This document shows, one piece after another, positions 30,244 to 36,131 of a DNA stretch of 36,131 bases. The notes beneath the pieces are model-generated. The model saw nothing but the letters and a program-made list of their open reading frames with translations, had not been told where the DNA came from and ran no database searches. Numbering within the stretch: the first letter of the stretch is position 1; each line of letters opens with the position of its first letter. Origin of the DNA: Massilia sp. YIM B02763 (GTDB lineage: Bacteria; Pseudomonadota; Gammaproteobacteria; Burkholderiales; Burkholderiaceae_D); NCBI RefSeq assembly GCF_030412015.1, contig NZ_JASNRD010000028.1:14406-50536 (forward strand), read 5' to 3'. Position numbers and translations under genes: made by a program.

Positions 30244-31461
30244 CTATTGCGCGTCGATGATCCAGTCGGCCGGCTTGCCGCTGGCCTGGCGCGGCAGGCG
30301 CTGTCCGAACGTGAGGGCGGCCGGCCGCTCCGGCACGGACAGGCGCTGCGCGCACCAGTCCAGCAACGCCTCCTGCGATGCAAGCGCGCCGTCGCGCAGC
30401 ACGACGAAGGCCTTCAGGCGCGTCCCCTCGTCGGGACGCATCAGGCGCACGCTGGCGTCGAGCACCGCCGGATGCATCCTCAGCACGTCCGCCACGTAGG
30501 CCGGAAACACATTGGTGCCACCTACCTGCACGGCCGCGTCGATGCGGCCGGCCGGACGGAAGCAATCCGCGGCAATCCACTCCAGCTTGTCCTGCAGCGG
30601 ATAGCGCGCCATCGTCCCGTCGGGCAGCGCGCGCGCGAGTTGCGCCGCCTCGTCGGTGCGCGACCAGTACGGCAGCAGCGCGTACGGGGCCCCGCCCTGC
30701 TCGCGCCAGCCGACGCCGGCCGTCTCCGAGCTGCCGTAGACCTGCAGCAGGCGCAGGCCGGCCGTTGCCAGGGCATCGGCGAGCGGATCGGGGCACGGCG
30801 CCGTCGACGTCACGCCCACGACGTCGGCCGGGAATGTCGGCGCCAGGCGCGCGACGGCATCCCACCACCCCGGATGGGCTACGACGAGGTCGCCGGGTCG
30901 CGCCATGCCGGCCAGCGCGGCGGGGCCGACGGCGCGCAGGTCGACCACGTCCGCGATGCCGAGGCGGCGCGGCAGCAGCACGGTGAACAGGAAGCCGTAG
31001 ATGTGGTGGGACGGCACGGCCGACAGGATGCGGCGCCGCCCGGACAGCAAATCGGCCAGCGTGTGGATTTCCTGCCACAGTGTCGCCAATGCATGCGTGC
31101 AGCGCTTCGGGCTGCCGGAACTGCCGGAAGTACGGAAGGTCAGCCGGCTGTCGTCGACACGCAACGATGCGGCCGCCGCCGCGACCCAGTGCGCGAACCG
31201 GGGCTCGGCCAGCAGGTGCGTGTCGGCGCTGCCGGGCGCGAGGTGCAGCGCTTCCGCCAGCGCGGTCGACATGCCCATCAGCTCGAGCGAATCGGCGCCC
31301 AGGTCGCGCACCAGGTCCAGGCCGTCCGGCCACGGGGACGGCGGCGGCGGCCGGCCGGGACGCGCCAGCGCCAGCTCGGCGGCGAGCAGGTCGGCGACGA
31401 CGCGTCTCAGCGCGTTCGCATCCTCCCACCAGGAGGCATGCGGCAGGCTTGGTTGGGACAT
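30244..31461 (-). CDS. 4-coumarate-CoA ligase, photoactive-yellow-protein activation type
   Basis: 405 aa from ATG 31461 (ATG 31470 possible; neither has a good ribosome-binding site). An ACP-like N-terminal segment R-D-L-G-A-D-S-L-E-L-M (Ser about 58) precedes a compact ANL adenylation domain: A3 loop TSGSSGSPK (111-119), A5 V-Y-G-S-S-E-T-A-G (about 241-249), A8 G-R-I-D-A-A-V-Q-V-G-G-T-N-V-F-P, and A10 Lys in R-Q-A-S-G-K-P-A-D-W (about 396). At about 400 aa it is far shorter than standard ANL enzymes (500-600), matching the PYP-linked ligase of Rhodobacter/Halorhodospira as I recall it, including P-S-H-H-I-Y-G-F-L-F-T and T-S-T-A-P-C-P. Those activate p-coumarate as a CoA thioester, from which the PYP Cys is acylated. 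Divergent from pyp. A tyrosine ammonia-lyase gene is not in the window. Confidence 0.87.
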   Translation of the reverse strand: MSQPSLPHASWWEDANALRRVVADLLAAELALARPGRPPPPSPWPDGLDLVRDLGADSLELMGMSTALAEALHLAPGSADTHLLAEPRFAHWVAAAAASLRVDDSRLTFRTSGSSGSPKRCTHALATLWQEIHTLADLLSGRRRILSAVPSHHIYGFLFTVLLPRRLGIADVVDLRAVGPAALAGMARPGDLVVAHPGWWDAVARLAPTFPADVVGVTSTAPCPDPLADALATAGLRLLQVYGSSETAGVGWREQGGAPYALLPYWSRTDEAAQLARALPDGTMARYPLQDKLEWIAADCFRPAGRIDAAVQVGGTNVFPAYVADVLRMHPAVLDASVRLMRPDEGTRLKAFVVLRDGALASQEALLDWCAQRLSVPERPAALTFGQRLPRQASGKPADWIIDAQ

Positions 31462-31492
31462 GGTCGGCATCGCAAAAAAGGGGCGGGAGCGC

Positions 31493-31520
31493 AGCATAAC
31501 GCATGTCCAAGGCTTGTCAA
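31493..31520 (-). promoter_or_regulatory. Promoter of the coumarate-CoA ligase gene
   Basis: On the minus strand a perfect TTGACA (31520-31515) and TATGCT (31498-31493) are 16 bases apart. The predicted start of transcription near 31486 lies downstream of all longer candidate start codons, so translation must begin at ATG 31470 or 31461, leaving a leader of only about 16-25 bases. Confidence 0.65.
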
Positions 31521-31568
31521 ATCGCCAGCCCGCACCCACGTCAATACCTGCGCACGATTGATTTGACA
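31515..31568. promoter_or_regulatory. 9-bp dyad spanning both divergent -35 boxes of the ligase and pyp genes
   Basis: TGTCAAATC (31515-31523) and GATTTGACA (31560-31568) are perfect inverted copies 36 bases apart, and each contains the TTGACA -35 of its outward promoter. One regulator or DNA loop could act on both genes together. Part of the match is forced because both contain TTGACA, but the extra three bases (GAT/ATC) are not. Confidence 0.5.
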
Positions 31569-31591
31569 GGGACATGACGCCGTGTCACTAT
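31563..31591 (+). promoter_or_regulatory. Promoter of the PYP/c-di-GMP operon
   Basis: A perfect TTGACA (31563-31568), 17 bases, then CACTAT (31586-31591, 3/6). Transcription would begin near 31598 and give a leader of about 40 bases before ATG 31639, which has GGAGA five bases upstream. The weak -10 suggests activator dependence. Confidence 0.5.
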
Positions 31592-31638
31592 GACTTTCTT
31601 ATCTGCAACATTCCCGCCCAAACTTCGCTGGAGACACC

Positions 31639-32028
31639 ATGAACGCCGCCGACCTGACTTTTTCCGCTCCCGGCCTTTTCGCCCGCCTCGAGCAACTCGA
31701 TGCGGATGCGCTCGACAACCTGGATTTCGGCGTGATCGGCTTCGACGGCGACACCAACGTCAGCCGCTACAACCGGGTCGAATCGGAGGCGGCCGGCCTG
31801 ACCGCGCCGCGCGTGGTGGGCCAACCGCTGTTTACCAACGTGGCCCCGTGCCTGAACAATTTCATGGTGGCGCAGCGTTTCGAGGATGCGCAGGACGAGT
31901 CGGCCAGCCTGGACGACACCATCGACTACGTGCTGACGCTGCGCATGCGCCCCATCAAGGTGGCGCTGCGCCTGCTGGCCGAACCGGGCATGGCCACGCG
32001 CTACGTGCTGGTCCAGCGCAAGGTGTGA
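31639..32028 (+). CDS. pyp: Photoactive yellow protein homologue (PAS-fold blue-light sensor)
   Basis: 129 aa from ATG 31639, close to the 125 aa of Halorhodospira PYP. It aligns by eye over its full length: N-terminal L-D-F-G-V-I-G-F-D-G-D (compare L-A-F-G-A-I-Q-L-D-G-D), V-S-R-Y-N-R-V-E (Tyr44 and Glu48 at the positions of Tyr42 and Glu46, which hydrogen-bond the chromophore), N-V-A-P-C (Cys71 at the position of chromophore-carrying Cys69), and R-M-R-P-I-K-V (Met at the position of Met100). Two pocket residues differ: Thr50 is Ala and Arg52 is Leu, so absorption and photocycle kinetics may differ. PYPs bind p-coumarate by thioester and bleach under blue light. First gene of a three-gene operon with two c-di-GMP enzymes, divergent from its ligase. 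It is cytosolic. Confidence 0.9.
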   Translation: MNAADLTFSAPGLFARLEQLDADALDNLDFGVIGFDGDTNVSRYNRVESEAAGLTAPRVVGQPLFTNVAPCLNNFMVAQRFEDAQDESASLDDTIDYVLTLRMRPIKVALRLLAEPGMATRYVLVQRKV

Positions 32029-32035
32029 TGCCGCG

Positions 32036-33343
32036 ATGACGCACGATGCCTGCGCCCAGCTGGCCGCCGAACACGAGGCCCTGATCCAGTTCCTGTACCT
32101 GGCCCCCGTCGGCCTCGTGCAGGCGGGCGCCGACGGCGAGATCGTCATGATCAACCCGATTTCGGCGCAACTGCTGATGCCGCTGCAGCGCGACGGCAAC
32201 CTGACCAATCTGTTCACGGCGCTGGAACGCGTGGCCCCGGAGCTGCGGCACCTGTGCGCGCAATTTGCCCAGCCCAGCGGCATGGTCTGCGACGGCCTGC
32301 ACATCCACCTGAACGGCGCCGCGCCGCCCGCGCGCCGGCGTCCCCAGGTACTGTCGCTGAGCCTGCTGAAACTGGACGAGACCCGACTCATGGCCGTGCT
32401 GCAGGACGTCAGCGAACAGGTGCGGCGCGAACGCCAGCTGCGCCAGAACGATGCCTGGCTGAACGCCCTCCTCACCAGCATCACCGACTATGCGCTGGTC
32501 GGCCTCGACCGGGAGGGGCGCGTGAGCGATTGGAACGAGACCATCGGCCGCGTGACGGGCCACGACGCCGGCGTCGTCGGCCAGCCGTATTCCGTGTTCT
32601 ATCCGCCCGACGCGACCACGCCCGACCAGGCCGGCGACCGCCTGCGCGAAGCCGACCAGAACGGCTGGTCGCTCGACGAGGGCCCGCGCCTGCGCGCCGA
32701 CGGCCGCCGTTTCTGGGGCAGCACGATGATCTCGCCGCTGCCGGACCGCGACGAGGCCGCGGAGGAAGCGGGCGAGCCGGCCTACTGCATGGTGGTGCGC
32801 GACATCAGCGACAAGCACGACGCCATCGAGCAACGGCGCCACGCGCTGTTCGCCGACCACCTGACCGGCGTCGCCAACCGCCGCGCCTTCTTCGAGGCGG
32901 CCGAGCTGGAACTGCAGCGCAACCGCCGCGCGCCGCGCCCGACCGCGCTGATCCTGATCGACGCCGACCACTTCAAGGACGTCAACGACCGCTACGGCCA
33001 TCCCGGCGGCGACGCCGTCCTGCACGCGTTGGGGAACCTGCTGACGCGCACCTTCCGCCAGGTCGACGTGGTGGCGCGCGTCGGCGGCGAGGAATTCGCC
33101 GTGCTGCTGCCCTCGTCCACGCTGGCCGGCGCGGCCGCCGTCGCCGAGCGCCTGCGCCTGTCGATCGCGCGGCAGCCGATCGTGTTCGACGGCCGCGAGA
33201 TCGCCTGCACCGTCAGCGTCGGCGTGGCCGCGACCGACGGCGAGCCGGTCAGCCTGGATACCCTGATGAAGCGCGCCGACAGCGCGCTGTACGCCGCGAA
33301 GGCCAATGGCCGCAATCGCATCGAATGCTGGACTGCTTCCTGA
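32036..33343 (+). CDS. PAS-PAS-GGDEF diguanylate cyclase of the PYP operon
   Basis: 435 aa, seven bases after pyp. Residues about 10-128 are a PAS-like domain (I-Q-F-L-Y-L-A-P-V-G-L-V-Q-A-G; V-L-S-L-S-L-L-K-L-D-E-T-R-L-M-A) that is nearly the same as in the next gene. A second PAS follows (about 140-258; L-V-G-L-D-R-E-G-R-V-S-D-W-N; Y-C-M-V-V-R-D-I-S-D-K). Residues about 270-430 are a GGDEF domain with A-D-H-L-T-G-V-A-N-R-R, D-A-D-H-F-K-D-V-N-D, and an intact GGEEF (350-354). The product-inhibition site R-Q-V-D (341-344) is present with the standard five-residue spacing, so it should make c-di-GMP with feedback control. No membrane segments: a soluble sensor enzyme. Light control by PYP is inference. 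Confidence 0.93.
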   Translation: MTHDACAQLAAEHEALIQFLYLAPVGLVQAGADGEIVMINPISAQLLMPLQRDGNLTNLFTALERVAPELRHLCAQFAQPSGMVCDGLHIHLNGAAPPARRRPQVLSLSLLKLDETRLMAVLQDVSEQVRRERQLRQNDAWLNALLTSITDYALVGLDREGRVSDWNETIGRVTGHDAGVVGQPYSVFYPPDATTPDQAGDRLREADQNGWSLDEGPRLRADGRRFWGSTMISPLPDRDEAAEEAGEPAYCMVVRDISDKHDAIEQRRHALFADHLTGVANRRAFFEAAELELQRNRRAPRPTALILIDADHFKDVNDRYGHPGGDAVLHALGNLLTRTFRQVDVVARVGGEEFAVLLPSSTLAGAAAVAERLRLSIARQPIVFDGREIACTVSVGVAATDGEPVSLDTLMKRADSALYAAKANGRNRIECWTAS

Positions 33344-33356
33344 CCCCGGGGATCCG

Positions 33357-35147
33357 ATGACACACGACGAACTCGCGCCGCACGCCGACAAGATCGATGC
33401 CTACGAGGCGCTGGTCCAGTTCCTTTACCGCGCCCCGATCGGACTGGTGCAGGCGGGCCTGGACGGCGCCGTGGACATGCTCAACCCCATGTCGTCCAGC
33501 CTGCTGATGCCGCTGGCGCGCGACGGCAGCCTGGACAACCTGTTCACCGTGCTGCAGGACGTCGCGCCGCAGCTGCGCGACGTGGCCGCGTCCTTTGCCG
33601 AGCCGTCCGGCGTCGTGTGCGAAGGCCTGCGCCTGCCGCTGGGCGATGCCGCCGTGCCGGGCGGTCCCCAGGTACTGTCGCTGTCCATCCTGAAGCTCGA
33701 CGGCACCCGCCTGATGGCCACCGTGACCGACGCCACCGCGGAAATGCAGCGCGAGCAGGAACGCCTGGCGCGCCGCCTGAAAAGCCAGGCGCGCACGGAT
33801 GCGCTGACCCGCATGCCGAACCGGGAAGCGCTGCTGGAACAGCTGCAGCAAATGCTGGCTCGGCCGGCCGGCGAAGCCACCGCCGGCTTCGCCCTGCTGT
33901 TCCTGAATTGCGACCGCTTCCGCCAGATCAACGATGCCCACGGCCAGGCCGTCGGCGACCGCGTGCTGGTGCAGGTGGGAGAGCGCATCCGCGCCGCCCT
34001 GCGCCCGCCCAGCGACCGCATCGACCCGGCCGCCGGCAGCGGCCAGCTGGCGGCGCGCACTGGCGCCGACGAATTCGCCGTGGTGCTGGACGGCATGCGT
34101 TGCCGCGCCGACGCCGAAAAAGTCGCGCTGCGCCTGCTCGATGCGCTGGCCAGGCCGCACCAGCTGCCGGGCCAGGACATCACCTGCCGCATGAGCATGG
34201 GCCTGGTATGGAGCGACGATGCCGGCGGATTGGCCGGCGAGATGCTGCGCGACGCCAGCATCGCGATGGTCGAGGCCAAGCGCGCCGGCGGCGCGCGTTG
34301 CGTGGTGTTCGAGACCGCGATGCGCGAACGCGCCGCGCGCCGCGCCGACATCGAATCCGACCTGCGCCTGGCGCTGGCCGACGACCAGCTGTTCACCGTG
34401 TACCAGCCCGTGGTCGGCTTCGCGCCGGCGGGCTCGATCGACCACGCCGCCGGCGTCGAGGCGCTGGTGCGCTGGCGCCATCCGGTGCGCGGCATCGTCC
34501 CGCCGATCGACTTCATCCAGGTGGCCGAGGAATCGGGCCTGATCGGCGCGCTCGGCGACTTCGTGCTGCGCCGCTCCTGCCGCGACTTCGCCGCCTGGCA
34601 GCGTGAACTCGGTCCGCGCGCACCGCGGCTGCTGGCCGTGAACCTGTCGCGCGCCCAGCTGGGCCAGGCCGACCTGCCCGTCACCGTCGCCGCCGTGCTG
34701 CGCGAATACGGCATGCAGCCGCGGCAGCTCCAGCTCGAGGTGACGGAAAGCCTGGCGGCCCAGGACCAGCACGTCCAGGAACGCCTGCACGAGTTGAAGG
34801 CGCTCGGGGTCAAGCTGGCGCTGGACGACTTCGGCACCGGCTATTCCTCGCTCTCCAGCCTGCACCTGCTGCCGGTGGACACGGTCAAGATCGACCGCTC
34901 CTTCGTATGCCAGGCCGATACCAGCAACCACCACCGCGTCCTGATCGAAGCGACCGTCAAGGTGGCGCAGAGCCTGGGCATGAACACGGTGGCCGAAGGC
35001 ATCGAGACCGAGGCGCAGGCGCGCGTGGTGCGCGAACTGCATTGCGCCAAGGGCCAGGGCTATCTGTTCAGCCGCCCGCTGCCGTCCGGCGACCTGCTCG
35101 ACTGGCTGGCCGGGACGGGGGCATCGTCGAGCACGGTCGCCGCCTGA
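33357..35147 (+). CDS. PAS-GGDEF(degenerate)-EAL phosphodiesterase of the PYP operon
   Basis: 596 aa from ATG 33357, 13 bases after the cyclase. Residues about 15-128 are the same N-terminal PAS as in the previous gene. Residues about 145-320 are a GGDEF fold whose signature is G-A-D-E-F (236-240), with T-D-A-L-T-R-M-P-N-R-E; the second Gly is Ala, so cyclase activity is unlikely and it may bind GTP or signal only. Residues about 330-585 are an EAL domain with the catalytic set complete: E-A-L (368-370), Asn429, Glu461 in E-V-T-E-S, D-D-F-G-T-G-Y-S-S (490-498), Lys511, Glu548 in A-E-G-I-E and Gln567. It should hydrolyse c-di-GMP. It opposes the cyclase encoded just upstream. Convergent with the aldo/keto reductase gene. 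Confidence 0.93.
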   Translation: MTHDELAPHADKIDAYEALVQFLYRAPIGLVQAGLDGAVDMLNPMSSSLLMPLARDGSLDNLFTVLQDVAPQLRDVAASFAEPSGVVCEGLRLPLGDAAVPGGPQVLSLSILKLDGTRLMATVTDATAEMQREQERLARRLKSQARTDALTRMPNREALLEQLQQMLARPAGEATAGFALLFLNCDRFRQINDAHGQAVGDRVLVQVGERIRAALRPPSDRIDPAAGSGQLAARTGADEFAVVLDGMRCRADAEKVALRLLDALARPHQLPGQDITCRMSMGLVWSDDAGGLAGEMLRDASIAMVEAKRAGGARCVVFETAMRERAARRADIESDLRLALADDQLFTVYQPVVGFAPAGSIDHAAGVEALVRWRHPVRGIVPPIDFIQVAEESGLIGALGDFVLRRSCRDFAAWQRELGPRAPRLLAVNLSRAQLGQADLPVTVAAVLREYGMQPRQLQLEVTESLAAQDQHVQERLHELKALGVKLALDDFGTGYSSLSSLHLLPVDTVKIDRSFVCQADTSNHHRVLIEATVKVAQSLGMNTVAEGIETEAQARVVRELHCAKGQGYLFSRPLPSGDLLDWLAGTGASSSTVAA

Positions 35148-35159
35148 CGCCGGCGCCGG

Positions 35160-36008
35160 TCAGCGCATCGCCAGCGGCCGGCGCCGCTGCGGCGGCGCGA
35201 AGCCGGCGTCGAGCTGGGCCAGGTCTTCGGCGCTCAGTTCGATGTCCAGCGCCTCGCTGTTGGCGCGCACGTGCTCCAGCCGCACCGCCTTCGGGATCGT
35301 CACCACGCCCTTCTGGCGCAGCAGCCAGGCCAGGGCGATCTGCGCCGGCGTCCTGCCGTGGCGCGCGGCCACGGCCCGCAATTGCGGCCGGCCCAGCAGC
35401 CCGGCCTGCTCCGAGGGCGAGGACTCCAGCGGCGAATACGCCATCACGGGAATGCCGCGCTCGCGGCACCAGCCCAGCAGGTCCCATTCGATGCCGCGCT
35501 GGGCCAGGTTGTACAGCACCTGGTTGGCGGCGATGCCGGCGCCGGCCGGCAAGGCAGCCGCTTCCAGCATGTCGTCGAGATCGAAGTTGGAGACACCGTA
35601 GTCGAGGATCTTGCCCTCGTCCTTCAGGCGCTGGAAGGCGTCCAGCGTTTCGGCGAGGGGCACGCCGCCGCGCCAGTGCAGCAGGTACAGGTCGAGGCGG
35701 TCCGTGCCGAGGCGGCGCAGGCTGCGGTCGCAGGCGGCGCGCACGCCGGCGCGGCTGGCGTTGTGCGGATAGACCTTGCTGACCAGGTAGACGCCGTCGC
35801 GGCGGCCGGCGATCGCCTCCCCCACGACTTCCTCGGCGCCGCCCTCGCCGTACATCTCGGCCGTGTCGATCAGGTTCATGCCGAGCTGCAGGCCGAGGCG
35901 CAGGGCCGCGACCTCGGCGGCGCGGGCGGCCGGGTCTTCGCCCATGTTCCAGGTGCCTTGGCCGAGGATGGGAATCGTGCGGCCGCTGGGAAGAGTCAGT
36001 TGTTTCAT
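35160..36008 (-). CDS. Aldo/keto reductase
   Basis: 282 aa from ATG 36008, with GGAGG six bases upstream. An AKR TIM-barrel: N-L-I-D-T-A-E-M-Y-G (catalytic Asp and Tyr, about residues 48-55), Lys in L-V-S-K-V-Y (about 78), His in L-Y-L-L-H-W (about 111), and the NADPH-binding tail V-T-I-P-K-A-V-R-L-E-H-V-R-A-N. It reduces aldehydes or ketones with NADPH in the cytosol; the substrate is open. It converges with the phosphodiesterase gene (12 bases between stops). Upstream 36009-36131 holds a half palindromic repeat and an AT-rich stretch; I place no promoter. Confidence 0.93.
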   Translation of the reverse strand: MKQLTLPSGRTIPILGQGTWNMGEDPAARAAEVAALRLGLQLGMNLIDTAEMYGEGGAEEVVGEAIAGRRDGVYLVSKVYPHNASRAGVRAACDRSLRRLGTDRLDLYLLHWRGGVPLAETLDAFQRLKDEGKILDYGVSNFDLDDMLEAAALPAGAGIAANQVLYNLAQRGIEWDLLGWCRERGIPVMAYSPLESSPSEQAGLLGRPQLRAVAARHGRTPAQIALAWLLRQKGVVTIPKAVRLEHVRANSEALDIELSAEDLAQLDAGFAPPQRRRPLAMR

Positions 36009-36060
36009 CTTGCCTCCGCGTTCGAAGTCGAGTTATCGAAGATACCCCAAAAACAAAAAA

Positions 36061-36080
36061 CGTCGTTCCCGCGAAGGCGC
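36061..36080. repeat. Half-copy of the palindromic intergenic repeat
   Basis: CGTCGTTCCCGCGAAGGCGC matches the outer arm of the two full elements (CGTCG-x-CCC-x-GCG-x-AGGC) but the mirror arm is missing and the sequence diverges after it. It sits upstream of the aldo/keto reductase gene. A solitary degraded half is common among such dispersed repeats. Confidence 0.5.
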
Positions 36081-36131
36081 ACTGCTGTTTGGGATAATAA
36101 TGTTGTGTTGGTCATCAGGCTTCTCCAGGAT

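Noticed and set aside
31639..32028. An ordinary PAS domain protein without chromophore
   Set aside because: Length, the A-P-C site, the Y-N-x-x-E pair and adjacency to a coumarate ligase all match PYP and together are not expected by chance.
1..36131. CRISPR arrays, insertion sequences, prophage, rRNA
   Set aside because: No regularly spaced direct repeats, transposase, integrase or phage structural motifs, and no rRNA-like sequence were seen on reading both strands.

Overview
The window is about 36 kb of very GC-rich DNA with tightly packed genes, short gaps and frequent 4-11 bp overlaps. Gene content and protein style (PYP, EamA and M1 aminopeptidase homologues, a Burkholderiales-type chemoreceptor tail, palindromic intergenic repeats) suggest a betaproteobacterium, most likely Oxalobacteraceae of the Massilia/Telluria/Duganella type. 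That placement is inference; there is no rRNA in the window. I see no tRNA, CRISPR array, transposase or phage gene.

Region 1 (1-12022, mostly minus strand). After the tail of a chemoreceptor gene and a palindromic repeat comes a six-gene minus-strand operon, read from 8729 down to 255. It encodes a 445-aa protein with a C-terminal helix-turn-helix-like segment, a 189-aa protein, a divergent SPFH-like protein, a tandem ChlI/Lon-like protein, a zinc-ribbon SPFH coiled-coil protein, and a SHOCT-kinase-coiled coil-SUMF1 fusion. A 1061-aa penicillin-binding transpeptidase with an unusual N-terminal half lies just upstream on the same strand. I read the six-gene set as an undescribed envelope-stress or conflict-type signalling complex; its function is unknown.

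Region 2 (12023-22826). Mostly housekeeping and accessory genes: a WxxGxW/TSP3-repeat exported protein, an RNase H-like and an HD hydrolase pair, an MFS and an EamA transporter pair, a TonB-dependent receptor, phosphatidylserine decarboxylase (psd), a second palindromic repeat, a LysR regulator divergent from azoreductase (with a textbook T-N11-A site between them), pirin, and a small conserved hypothetical.

Region 3 (22827-29681). An unrecognised 264-aa gene with a structured leader, an aspartoacylase/succinylglutamate-desuccinylase family enzyme, a 46-aa membrane protein, a type IV pilin-like protein, an exported M1 aminopeptidase and two hypothetical proteins.

Region 4 (29682-35147), the most interesting. 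A photoactive yellow protein (PYP) homologue retains the chromophore-binding Cys and the Tyr/Glu of the chromophore pocket. Divergent from it is a PYP-type 4-coumarate-CoA ligase, the enzyme that activates the chromophore. Downstream of PYP, on the same strand, are a PAS-PAS-GGEEF diguanylate cyclase and a PAS-GADEF-EAL phosphodiesterase that share one nearly identical N-terminal PAS domain. A hotdog thioesterase converges on the ligase. The divergent promoters sit in a perfect 9-bp dyad. Together this is a self-contained candidate blue-light to cyclic-di-GMP switch. The window closes with an aldo/keto reductase and a half-copy of the palindromic repeat.
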